Assembly (NCBI GenBank): GCA_963753575.1 | Contig: CAVWCR010000003.1 | Location: 744,001-808,000 of the forward strand | Length of the DNA: 64,000 nucleotides | Reading direction: 5' to 3' | Source: VAZQ01 sp963753575 | GTDB lineage: Bacteria > Pseudomonadota > Alphaproteobacteria > Rhizobiales > Xanthobacteraceae | Shown here: positions 23,315-32,027 of the stretch, in pieces | Layout: each line of letters opens with the position of its first letter | Numbering within the stretch: the stretch's first letter is position 1 | The notes under the pieces: generated by a model | What the model saw: the letters and a program-made list of their open reading frames with translations, nothing else | What the model was told of the DNA's origin: nothing | The model's database searches: none | Made by a program: the position numbers and the translations under genes

Positions 23315-25174
23315 TCAGGCAACGGCCCTGTGGTCGCTGATCTCGTCGACGATGTTCAGCAAGAACATCGGCCTGCCGCTCTCATCCCGGATCGCGACCT
23401 GCCGAGCCGTGACGACGCGCGGGCCATTGCGGGTCTCGATCGTATGCTCGCCCAGGTTCAACTGGCCGCTCGATTCCAGCAGTATCTTGTCGTAGGCGAC
23501 GATCATGGCTGCCGTGTTCTTAGGAAACAGGTCGTGCGACGTGCGCCCTATCACCTCGGCCCGGGCAAAGCCGTAGAACCTCTCACCGGCGCGATTGATC
23601 AGCAGATAGCGCAGACTGCGTGCATCCTTGACGATGATGGTTGAAGGGACGCTCTCGATCACGGTCAGCAGGAATTTCTGGGCCCGCTCGGCGTCGCGTT
23701 GGGCGCGGTGCTGCTCGGTCACGTCCTGGTGGGTTGCGACCCAGCCGCCGCCCGGCATGGGCTGTGAGGACACGGAGATCATGCGCTCATCGGGGAGTGA
23801 TCTCAGGTTGCTCGCAGGCTGTCCCTGCGCGATCGACGCCAATATTCTCTGGACGGTCTGATCGACATCGTCTTTGATCAGGCCGATCTCGGCCTGATGC
23901 TCGATGAGCTTCTTCAAGGTGCAGCCCGGCTTTACGATCTCCGGGGACAGCCCGTACATGTCGATGTAGCGCTGATTGCAAATGAGCATTCGAGCGTTGC
24001 CATCGAGCATGATAAGGCCTTGCGACATGTTCTCCAGGGCGGCGTCCAGCTGGACCTTCTGCTTGGTCAGGAGCTGGTGGACACGCTCTGTCTCTCGCAG
24101 GACGAATTCGGTCGCCTTGTGCTGGACGGCGGCGTTGGCGCTTTCCCGGCGCTCGCGTGCCAGTATCGCGTAGTTGCGAAAATGACGGATCGCCACAAAC
24201 GTAATGCCGCCGATCATCAGGACGGCAAACGCTGCCGCAACGCCGAGGTAGACGGCCTGGCCCCGCCAGCCATTCAGAGCGGCCGCCGTGGAAGTGCCGA
24301 CCGACACAATGATCGGATAATGAGTGAGACCGCGGGCGGCGACCAGGCGCTCCTCGCCACCGGCGCTGATGACTTGAACAACCCCTTGATCCGATCGATC
24401 AAGCAGAGACTTCAGCCAGTCACCTTCGAAACGCTTGAGTTCGCCTCTGGTCGGATAACTCGCAAGCAGCACGCCGTCGCGGCGAAAGAGTGATATCGCG
24501 CTGCTGGGCCCGAGATTGATGTTGCCGAAGTACCGCTCGAAGTATCGCTGCTCCATTCCGCCGACGATGATGCCAAGCATTTCTCCATTCTCGGCGACGA
24601 ATTTTCGTGCAAGGTAGATCGACCAGGTTCCGGTCGTGCGGTTGAGGATCGGCTCGCTTAAGACCGATGTCAGATTTCGGTCCCTCGTGAGCGTCTTGAA
24701 ATAGGTGCGATCCGAGACGTTGATGTGGGGGATGGGCCAGGCGCGGGAAAAATTGATGATGGTGCCGCGCGCGTCGGTGACTGCGACGGATTCAATGTGC
24801 GGCAGTCCGTTGATCGTGTCCTTCAGCATCAGATGGGCTTCATAGGTGGACATGTAATTCTGAAGCTTGTCCGCCGAGAGGATTCCGAGCTTGTCCGTCC
24901 GCTCGATCAGGCCGGACTCCACCAGTGCCAGAGCCTCGAACGACCGGTCGATCTGCTCGGCCAGGACCAGCGCCATGTTGCGCAACTCGCGCTCCGTGTC
25001 CGCGCGCGCCCGCGCCCGCAGATCGACTATGACAGTAACGGTCCCGGCGATGATGACGCACGACAAGAGGGCGCTGCAGGCGACGACCAGCTGAATGAAT
25101 CGCGCCGCCGCGCTCGGCGGCTTGACCGCGCGGCCTTCAGGCGTCCCGACCGAATTGGTGGTAGTATTAGACAC
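23315..25174 (-). CDS. Membrane sensor with dCACHE-like and two PAS domains, no output domain
   Basis: A 619-residue protein. A first membrane helix (residues 27-50) and a second (about 305-328) bound a periplasmic sensor of the PDC/dCACHE type, with the NVSDRTYFK motif. Two cytoplasmic PAS domains follow, about 375-490 (PAS_7-like, ALENMSQGLIMLDGNARM) and 500-615. In relatives this layout leads into GGDEF-EAL or histidine kinase domains; here the ORF stops right after the second PAS (VDEISDHRAVA). No output domain can be read in the 60 bases before the cupin gene. Start is a GTG. Confidence 0.85.
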   Translation of the reverse strand: MSNTTTNSVGTPEGRAVKPPSAAARFIQLVVACSALLSCVIIAGTVTVIVDLRARARADTERELRNMALVLAEQIDRSFEALALVESGLIERTDKLGILSADKLQNYMSTYEAHLMLKDTINGLPHIESVAVTDARGTIINFSRAWPIPHINVSDRTYFKTLTRDRNLTSVLSEPILNRTTGTWSIYLARKFVAENGEMLGIIVGGMEQRYFERYFGNINLGPSSAISLFRRDGVLLASYPTRGELKRFEGDWLKSLLDRSDQGVVQVISAGGEERLVAARGLTHYPIIVSVGTSTAAALNGWRGQAVYLGVAAAFAVLMIGGITFVAIRHFRNYAILARERRESANAAVQHKATEFVLRETERVHQLLTKQKVQLDAALENMSQGLIMLDGNARMLICNQRYIDMYGLSPEIVKPGCTLKKLIEHQAEIGLIKDDVDQTVQRILASIAQGQPASNLRSLPDERMISVSSQPMPGGGWVATHQDVTEQHRAQRDAERAQKFLLTVIESVPSTIIVKDARSLRYLLINRAGERFYGFARAEVIGRTSHDLFPKNTAAMIVAYDKILLESSGQLNLGEHTIETRNGPRVVTARQVAIRDESGRPMFLLNIVDEISDHRAVA

Positions 25175-25370
25175 GATCTCAACTATTAGGGAATTTAGTT
25201 AAGAAAACGCGTCCTAGTTGAATGACGTGCTGTCTTGGTTGAAGGATTCTTGCTCCCGGGGGGCTGGGACGTGTCCGGTGGCGCGCAGCAGGCCCAGTGG
25301 CCGACCTCGCCCATCGCACAGGCAACCAGCCTTGCCTGCGCCGCCGCCATTGCGGATTAGTCGCCGCGGG

Positions 25371-25850
25371 CTATTTCAGGTCCATCAGGTCCCGCAGCGA
25401 CCCGTTCGGTCCCTTGATGTCCGCGATGCGCCAGTCGCCACCGAGCTTGACGAGCGCAAGCGTCATGGTGACGGGCTTCTTGAAATTGGTGAAGTTGACG
25501 GTCGCGGTCGCCGCAGTGGGGCCGAGCGTCTTCGTGCTGACACGCAGCCGCGCGATCTCCCAGTCCTGCGCGTCGACAAACGGATCGCCGTCGAGGGTTG
25601 GCACTTCGCCGCGCTTCTCGGCTTCAGCCTGGTCCTTCACGATTGCGTCCGCGAGAGCCGGCGCGAAATAGCGACGGATTACCGCTGCGTCGGTGAGCGG
25701 GACGCCCTTTGCATCCTTGCCGAGATAGTTCTTGTAGATTGCCTCGACAAACGCTTGGGGCGACGTGGCCGCCGCCGCAACCGCGATACCGACGACGACG
25801 CACAGCGCAATGCCGAGCGCGCAACTCAAGAGGCTTCGCAAAGGAGCCAA
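25371..25850 (-). CDS. Exported DUF3828-like protein
   Basis: A 159-residue protein with a signal peptide (cleavage near AAAA-TSP) and the pattern FVEAIYKNYLG then RYFAPALADAIVKDQ, DGDPFVDAQDW and VKLGGDWRIADIK, which fits the NTF2-like DUF3828 family. Ligand unknown. The start is a TTG at 25848-25850 with a strong GGGAGG six bases upstream, which decides it. Confidence 0.8.
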   Translation of the reverse strand: MAPLRSLLSCALGIALCVVVGIAVAAAATSPQAFVEAIYKNYLGKDAKGVPLTDAAVIRRYFAPALADAIVKDQAEAEKRGEVPTLDGDPFVDAQDWEIARLRVSTKTLGPTAATATVNFTNFKKPVTMTLALVKLGGDWRIADIKGPNGSLRDLMDLK

Positions 25851-26032
25851 TCAAACCTCCCATTCGTCTTGGGGCACCCGTTGTGGGTAGCGTTGTAGCT
25901 TTCCGCCGGGCCTTCATGCAACGGCAGGTGGGATGCTGCCCCAATCGCAAGCCACCATACTGGTCAAGCCACGCGCGCCCGCTCTATGCTGACGCCAACA
26001 TCCGACAAGCACGAAACAGGGGAGGTCACACC

Positions 26033-27475
26033 ATGACACACGGTCATATGAGCCGGCGCAGGATGCTGCAGAGGGCAACGGCGCTCGGCGCGCTGCTGGC
26101 ATCGTCGGGCGAGCTTCTCGCCCAGCAAGGCCCGCGCCCGGCCGCTTCGCTGCCGCCGCGCGGCGAATTTGTCATCCGCGGCGCCAACGTGTTGACCATG
26201 GACGCAGGCCTCGGGGATTTCGCAACCGGCGACGTGCACGTGCGCAACGGAGCGATCGTCGCGGTCGGTGCGCGCGTCGACGCGCCGAATGTGCGGGTCA
26301 TCGATGGTCGCGGCATGATCTGCATGCCGGGCATCGTTGATACGCACTGGCATCTCTGGACGAGCATCTTCCGGCCCTTCGTGCGCGCCGACGTCGGCGA
26401 ATTCGGCTATTTCCCGGTCAGCAATCGCCTGGGCAAGCTGATGACGCCCGAGGATAGCTATCGCAGTGCCAAGCTCGGTGTCTCCGAAGCATTGAGCGCG
26501 GGTGTGACCACCGTGCACAACTGGGCGCACAACGTTCGCAGCCCGGAGCACGCCGCCGCCGAGCTTTCCGCCATGCGCGACATGGGCATCCGCGGGCGCT
26601 TCGCCTACGGCCCCGCACAGGGCATGCCGGACGATCAGCCGATGGATCACGCGGGCTTGGCGCGCATCAAGCGTGACTGGATGCCGAACGACGGCATGCT
26701 CACGCTCGGTATCTCATCGCGCAACATCGGGGCCATGAGCATCGGCGGCGCAACGCGCGGCGTTCTCACGATCGAGATGGCGAAGAAGGACTGGGGCGGA
26801 GCGCGTGCGCTCGGGCTGCCGATCACGGTGCACACGTCCGGTCCCAGCCCGATCAAGATCCTCGAGGAAGCCGGACTGCTCGGCCCCGATGTGCAGCTCG
26901 TGCATCCGCTCCTCACCACGCCGGAGGAGCGCGCAATCCTGAAAAAGCGCGGGGTGAGCTACTCGACCGCCCCAACCGGCGAGGCGCGCCGTCCGGCTGC
27001 CGTCGGCGTGATCCAGCTCGGCGAGCTTCTGGAGGCGGGCGTCAAGGTCAGCCTGTCGACCGACCACACCACCAACTACAACTGCGATCCTTTCGTCGCC
27101 ATGCGCATCCTGTTCGCGCTGCATCAGCACCGCATCGGCAACAAGATCCCGTTGACGCTGAAGCGGCTGGTGCAGCTTGCGACGCACGATGGCGCGATCG
27201 ATCTCGGCATCGCGGACAAGACCGGCTCGCTTACGCCCGGCAAGCGCGCCGACATCATCCTCATCCGCACGACCGACATCAACATGGCGCCGGTCGGCGA
27301 CCCCTACGAGGCGCTCGTCTCGCTCGCCCAGCCGGGCAATGTCGACACCGTGATCGTGGACGGCCGCGTCCTGCGCCAGGCGGGCAAGTTCACGACGCTC
27401 GACCACGCCAAGGTCGTGCACGAGGCGCAGGAGGCGGCGGCAGGGCTGCGTACCAAGGCCAAGTGGCCGGCGTGA
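26033..27475 (+). CDS. Exported metal-dependent amidohydrolase
   Basis: A 480-residue protein of the TrzN/cytosine-deaminase-like amidohydrolase superfamily. A twin-arginine signal (SRRRMLQRATALGALLASSG) implies Tat export. Metal ligands are visible in DTHWHLW (HxH), HTSG, VHPLL and the Asp in LSTDHTTNYN. The C-terminal GSLTPGKRADIILI block is the composite beta domain. The start at 26033 has GGGGAGG upstream. The neighbouring LysR and TctC-type receptor on the same strand suggest uptake and hydrolysis of the same small organic compound. Confidence 0.9.
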   Translation: MTHGHMSRRRMLQRATALGALLASSGELLAQQGPRPAASLPPRGEFVIRGANVLTMDAGLGDFATGDVHVRNGAIVAVGARVDAPNVRVIDGRGMICMPGIVDTHWHLWTSIFRPFVRADVGEFGYFPVSNRLGKLMTPEDSYRSAKLGVSEALSAGVTTVHNWAHNVRSPEHAAAELSAMRDMGIRGRFAYGPAQGMPDDQPMDHAGLARIKRDWMPNDGMLTLGISSRNIGAMSIGGATRGVLTIEMAKKDWGGARALGLPITVHTSGPSPIKILEEAGLLGPDVQLVHPLLTTPEERAILKKRGVSYSTAPTGEARRPAAVGVIQLGELLEAGVKVSLSTDHTTNYNCDPFVAMRILFALHQHRIGNKIPLTLKRLVQLATHDGAIDLGIADKTGSLTPGKRADIILIRTTDINMAPVGDPYEALVSLAQPGNVDTVIVDGRVLRQAGKFTTLDHAKVVHEAQEAAAGLRTKAKWPA

Positions 27476-27623
27476 GCCGGGTGTCCGCCCCGGACCGGAA
27501 AAACCGGCGGGCGGGGTGACCGCCGAGCGTCTGAGGATTTTGCCTGGGACCCTCATGGTCGGGTTGTGGTAAGAAGCGGGGCCACGCCGGTAAGGCTGCT
27601 GCGGCAGGCGAGGGGGGGGGACA

Positions 27624-28604
27624 ATGCGTAAGAGCCGCCAGCGTAACGGCGACGCGGTTGAAGCCGAGGGCTCGCCCGCCGGGATAACCAACATTCCGAC
27701 CGATCTCCTGCGCACCTTCGTCGCCATTTGCGAACTGGGCAGCTTCACCAAGGCCGCCCATCTTTTCGACCTGACCCAGCCGGCGGTGAGCGCGCATATG
27801 CGGCGGCTGGAATCCTTGATCGGCGCCGATTTGATCCACAAGAGTCTCTACGGCGTCACTCTCACCGAATGCGGAACCGAAGTGCTGCGGCATGCGCGGC
27901 GCATGCTGGCGCTCAACGATCAGATCGTCGGCGGCGGCGCCCTGGAGGCGCTGCCGCAGGTGGTTCGTGTCGGCATTCCCAATATCTACGCGCCGGCCAT
28001 GCTGGCGAAAATCCTGAGCGAAGGGCCAGCCGTCGGCGCCGACTACCGGCTGCAAGTTCGTTGCGACCATTCAAACAGCCTGTTGCGCAGCGCGCGCGCG
28101 GGCTATCTCGAGCTGGCGGTCGCCCAGTTCAGCAACGACACCGACCTGAACGAGGCGGTGGCGGATTGGCTGGAGGAATTGGTTTGGGTTCGGTCCCCCC
28201 ATTTTGTCCTCAATCCTGACGAGCCCATCCCGCTGGTGGGATCGCCCAACCTGTTGCTGCCGGACCGGGCCGCGATGACAGTGCTGGAACAGTCCGACCG
28301 CCGCTACGAGATCGTCTTTACGGCGTTCGATACGCTGGCGCGGCGTGCCGCGTCGGCGGCCGGTCTTGGATATATTGCCATTCCCCGCTCGGTCGTTGCG
28401 GAGCCTTTGGTGATCGAAGCACCGGGCGTCCTGCCCGATCTTCCCAAGATTGCCATGGGCATCGTTGCGCGCGACGACCTCGACACCGCGGCGTTGGCGC
28501 CGTTGGTTGCCAGGATCAGGAAGATCTTTGTGGGCGGGCATGAACCGGATGTTGCGGCAAATCCGCCGGCGCGTTCGCCTGATCAGTCTGGGAGGATGCA
28601 ATGA
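27624..28604 (+). CDS. LysR family transcriptional regulator
   Basis: A 326-residue LTTR. The N-terminal winged helix lies at about residues 28-87 (LLRTFVAICELGSFTKAAHL, TQPAVSAHMRRLE), followed by a substrate-binding domain. A 25-residue N-terminal extension precedes the helix-turn-helix. The ATG follows a run of eight G that serves as ribosome site. Its TGA overlaps the ATG of the receptor gene (ATGA at 28601-28604), which ties its role to that transport function. Confidence 0.92.
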   Translation: MRKSRQRNGDAVEAEGSPAGITNIPTDLLRTFVAICELGSFTKAAHLFDLTQPAVSAHMRRLESLIGADLIHKSLYGVTLTECGTEVLRHARRMLALNDQIVGGGALEALPQVVRVGIPNIYAPAMLAKILSEGPAVGADYRLQVRCDHSNSLLRSARAGYLELAVAQFSNDTDLNEAVADWLEELVWVRSPHFVLNPDEPIPLVGSPNLLLPDRAAMTVLEQSDRRYEIVFTAFDTLARRAASAAGLGYIAIPRSVVAEPLVIEAPGVLPDLPKIAMGIVARDDLDTAALAPLVARIRKIFVGGHEPDVAANPPARSPDQSGRMQ

Positions 28605-29593
28605 GACTTCTGCACCGCGGATTGCTGCTCCTGGCAGCGGGAGCTGTTGCGTTCTTGTCAGCCCTGCCCATCGCTGTTGCGCAGAACTGGCCGGGCCGGC
28701 CGATCACTCTGGTGGTCCCGTTTGCCCCCGGCGGCGGCTCCGATGTGGTCGCGCGCATCATCGCGCCGCGCATCAGCGAGCTCGTGAAACAGCAGATTGT
28801 CGTGGAGAATATCGGCGGCGCGGGCGGCATGACGGGCAGCAACCGGGTCGCGCGTGCGGCGCCTGATGGCTACACGGTCGGCTTTGCGGTGACCGGGACG
28901 CACGCCCAGAACCAGTCGCTTTACAAGAAGCCGCTCTACGATGCCGCGACTGACTTTGCCCCGGTGGGGCTGATCGCTGACGCGTCCTACATCCTTATTA
29001 CTCGGAACAATTTCCCGGCCGGTAATCTCAAGGACTTCATGGCCTATGCCAAGGCCAACAAGGCGAAGATGCAGTTCGGCTCGGCGGGCGCAGGCTCGGG
29101 CACTCACATCACGTGCCTGTTGCTCAACACCTCGATCGGCATCGAGGTCACGCATGTGCCCTATCGCAGCACGGCCCAGGCGATGCCTGACCTCCTGACC
29201 GGGCGGGTCGACTATCTGTGCGAGCCCGTGCAGACGGCCTTGCCGCTGATCCAGCAGAAAGCGGTCAAGGCGATTGCGACGCTGACGCGCAATCGGGCGG
29301 CGGTGCTGCCGGACCTGCTCACCGCGCATGAGCAGGGCCTCACCGGCTTTGATGCGTCGCTTTGGTTCGCCCTGTTTCTGCCCAAGGCCACGCCTGATGC
29401 GATTGTCCGGCGCCTCAACCTTGCGCTGGGCGGCGCGTTGGATACGCCCGGGGTGCGCGAGCGCCTCGAGAAGATCGGGCTGCGCCTCGCGACGCCGGAG
29501 CAGAGAAGCCCTGAATATCTCGCCAAGTTCGTTGCGAGCGAGATCAAGAAATGGGCCGGCCCGATCAAGGCAAGCGGGATCTCGATGGATTGA
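28601..29593 (+). CDS. Tripartite tricarboxylate transporter (TctC/Bug) substrate-binding protein
   Basis: A 330-residue periplasmic receptor with a signal peptide cleaved near AVA-QNW. The Bug signatures PITLVVPFAPGGGSD, the VENIGGAGGMTGSNRVARAAPDG loop and VPYRSTAQAMPDLLTG are clear. It captures carboxylates or similar anions. No TctA or TctB membrane genes are near, so it is an orphan receptor that must use a distant transporter or a sensor. It is translationally coupled to LysR. Confidence 0.93.
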   Translation: MRLLHRGLLLLAAGAVAFLSALPIAVAQNWPGRPITLVVPFAPGGGSDVVARIIAPRISELVKQQIVVENIGGAGGMTGSNRVARAAPDGYTVGFAVTGTHAQNQSLYKKPLYDAATDFAPVGLIADASYILITRNNFPAGNLKDFMAYAKANKAKMQFGSAGAGSGTHITCLLLNTSIGIEVTHVPYRSTAQAMPDLLTGRVDYLCEPVQTALPLIQQKAVKAIATLTRNRAAVLPDLLTAHEQGLTGFDASLWFALFLPKATPDAIVRRLNLALGGALDTPGVRERLEKIGLRLATPEQRSPEYLAKFVASEIKKWAGPIKASGISMD

Positions 29594-29798
29594 TCAGGTT
29601 GCTGGAGGGTCGACGCCGCTCGGCGTTCGGGCCGGCACGCGGGGCTTTGCCAATGAAGCCCGTGTCGATTAGATCATCGTCCTCGAACGTGGTTGCCTAT
29701 TGTCGTTCAGCCTGGCGATGTAGCACGGCGAGACTGCCGGTGAGCCTCCCGTGCGGCGAGGTCGTTGGGCGCTTCCAAAGTTGTGGTATGAGCAAACT

Positions 29799-30290
29799 AT
29801 GATTCGACCCGCGACGCCCGCCGACCTCGAAAGGATCACCTCGATCTACAATGAAGTGATATTGGAAGGCGGGTTCACCGGTGATCTGCAGCCATTGTCG
29901 GTCGAAAGCCGACGTGCGTGGTATTTCGATCATCAAGACCGATACGCGGTTTTTGTCAAAATCATCGATGGCTCTGTTGCGGGCTACGCGACCCTCTCCC
30001 CGTATCGAAAGGGTCGCAGCGCATTCTCTGAGGCTTGCGAGATTAGTTACTTCTTGTCCAAGCAGCATCGAGGACGCGGTTTTGGCAAGGAGCTGATCGG
30101 TCGCGCGATTGAGTATGCTGATGATGTCGGATTTCGAGCGATCCTTGCGATCGTTCTGGCCTGCAACCAACGAAGCATCAATCTGCTTCTCGAATTTGGT
30201 TTTGTAATTTCTGGGCAGCTGCCAAGAGTTGCCAAGATTGCCGGAGAGTACATCGATCACATCTATCTTTCTCGCAGCGCGGCCGCTTGA
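29799..30290 (+). CDS. GNAT N-acetyltransferase, phosphinothricin-acetyltransferase-like
   Basis: A 163-residue acetyltransferase beginning MIRPATPADLERITSIYNEV, with the acetyl-CoA loop in LSKQHRGRGFGKELIGRA (RGRGFG) and LACNQRSINLLLEFGF. The layout matches the PAT/MnaT branch acting on amino acid analogues such as phosphinothricin or Met sulfone. The DNA is AT-richer than its neighbours and the codon use is less biased, so recent transfer is possible. No good Shine-Dalgarno is seen. Confidence 0.85.
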   Translation: MIRPATPADLERITSIYNEVILEGGFTGDLQPLSVESRRAWYFDHQDRYAVFVKIIDGSVAGYATLSPYRKGRSAFSEACEISYFLSKQHRGRGFGKELIGRAIEYADDVGFRAILAIVLACNQRSINLLLEFGFVISGQLPRVAKIAGEYIDHIYLSRSAAA

Positions 30291-30497
30291 GGCTCCCGGA
30301 CGGCGGACGGACGCCGTGGCTCCTGACGGCATGGCTGGTCAGCCGGACTGAGCCTGACGATGCGGAGCGCATCATGCGGCCCGCAGAGGTCATCGAGGCG
30401 GTCCGGCGAGGTTGGAGCGATCCGCGATTTGGCTGTATGGTACGGTTGCCCCGCACGCAATTGGCGGGATAAGAGCGGCGACCGGGGAGAGCAGTTC

Positions 30498-31358
30498 ATG
30501 GAAGCGACCGCAGCCACGTTGCATCGCAAGCCCGCCGCCTTCACGGTCCGGCCGCTTGCTCCGGCGCTCGGCGCGGAAATCACAGGCGTCGACCTGCGCG
30601 ATCCGATCGATGAAGCGCTCAAGCAGCAGTTCCTTGACACCTGGCACCAGTATCAGGTGATCCTGCTGCGCGACCAGACGCTCGATGAGGATACGCAGGT
30701 GCGCTTTGCCGAGATGTTCGGCCCGCCCGCGAAAGTCACCTCCGGCCGCACCTACAGTCTCAAGCATCCGGCCGTGATGCTGATCTCGAACATCCGCGAG
30801 GACGGCAAGCCGATCGGCGCGTTGCCGGACGGCGAGATGCATTTCCACACCGACCAGTGCCACCAGCCGGTGCCCGCCAAGGCGACCGTGCTCTACGCCA
30901 TCGAGATCCCGAGCCAGGGTGGCAATACGCTATTCTCCAATGCGTATGCGGCGTATGAGACGCTGCCCGATGACATCAAGCAGCGCCTCGCGGGCCGCCG
31001 CGCGCTCAACGCCTACGACCAGGATACGACACTGCGCAGTGCGAACTATGACAACGCCAGGGCGTCGGCCTGGCATCCGGCGGTGCGCACGCATCCGGCG
31101 ACGGGACGCAAGGCGCTCTATGTCAACCGCCTGATGACGCGCGAGATCGAAGGCCTGCCGCGCGATGAGAGCGATGCGATCCTGCGGATGCTGTTCGATC
31201 ATCAGGAAGAACCAAGGTTCGTCTACGAGCATGTCTGGCGGGTGGGCGACATCGTGATGTGGGACAACCGCTGCACGCTGCACGCGCGCACGGATTTTTC
31301 CGCCGGCGAGCGGCGGCTGTTGCGGCGTGTGACGATCCTCGGCGAAAAGCCGGTATAG
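30498..31358 (+). CDS. TauD/TfdA family Fe(II)/2-oxoglutarate dioxygenase
   Basis: A 286-residue cytosolic dioxygenase. The facial triad is visible as HFHTDQ (HxD, near residue 118) and the distal His in NRCTLHARTDF, followed by the 2-oxoglutarate-binding Arg in RRLLRRVTI. It probably hydroxylates a small organic acid or sulfonate. GGGGAGAG precedes the ATG. It lies after the amidohydrolase/receptor set and may serve the same catabolic route. Confidence 0.92.
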   Translation: MEATAATLHRKPAAFTVRPLAPALGAEITGVDLRDPIDEALKQQFLDTWHQYQVILLRDQTLDEDTQVRFAEMFGPPAKVTSGRTYSLKHPAVMLISNIREDGKPIGALPDGEMHFHTDQCHQPVPAKATVLYAIEIPSQGGNTLFSNAYAAYETLPDDIKQRLAGRRALNAYDQDTTLRSANYDNARASAWHPAVRTHPATGRKALYVNRLMTREIEGLPRDESDAILRMLFDHQEEPRFVYEHVWRVGDIVMWDNRCTLHARTDFSAGERRLLRRVTILGEKPV

Positions 31359-31395
31359 GACGAGAAACGCGCGGTCGCTGTTGCGCCGGAGCGGC

Positions 31396-32022
31396 CTATG
31401 CAACAGGCGGCGCCGTTGCCTTGCGTGCGATCTTGCCCTCGGTGCCGCGCAGGAGCCGCGCGATGTTCTCGCGGTGCCGGACCCACAGCATCACCGTAAG
31501 CACCGCAAACAGTACTGCGGCGGCGCGCCAGTCGCCGACATATAGCGCAATGGGCACCGCGGCGCTGGCGATCAGCCCGGCGAGTGAGGAATAGCGGGTG
31601 ACCGCCGCGATCGCGAGCCAGATGACACAGAACAGGAGGCCCACCGGCCAGGCGAGCGCAAACAGGACGCCGATATAGGTCGCGACCCCCTTGCCGCCCT
31701 TGAACTTCAGCCAGACCGGAAACAGGTGCCCGATGAAGGCACCGAAGCCGGCAGCGAGCGGCGCGTAGGGATCGTTGAAGGCCGTCAGCGCGAGCGCGGC
31801 GATCGTGCCCTTGAGCGCATCACCGAGCAACGTGGCGGCGGCAAGCCCCTTGCGGCCGGTGCGCAGCACGTTGGTCGCCCCGATGTTGCCGGAACCGATG
31901 GCGCGGATGTCGCCGGTCCCGGCCAGCCGGGTGAAGATCACGCCGAAGGGAATCGAGCCGAGCAGGTAGCCGAACCCGAGCGCGGCAACGAAGAGCGCGG
32001 GCGCGTCGACCGGCGGCAGCAT
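31396..32022 (-). CDS. plsY: Glycerol-3-phosphate acyltransferase PlsY
   Basis: A 208-residue membrane enzyme that transfers acyl from acyl-phosphate to glycerol-3-phosphate, the first step of phospholipid synthesis. The signatures GYLLGSIPFGVI, GSGNIGATNVLRTGRKG and FKGGKGVAT are complete, and five hydrophobic segments are seen. The ATG at 32020-32022 lies 5 bases after the pyrB stop, so the two are one operon. In relatives pyrC lies between them and dprA follows; here neither is adjacent. Confidence 0.95.
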   Translation of the reverse strand: MLPPVDAPALFVAALGFGYLLGSIPFGVIFTRLAGTGDIRAIGSGNIGATNVLRTGRKGLAAATLLGDALKGTIAALALTAFNDPYAPLAAGFGAFIGHLFPVWLKFKGGKGVATYIGVLFALAWPVGLLFCVIWLAIAAVTRYSSLAGLIASAAVPIALYVGDWRAAAVLFAVLTVMLWVRHRENIARLLRGTEGKIARKATAPPVA

Positions 32023-32027
32023 GCGCC

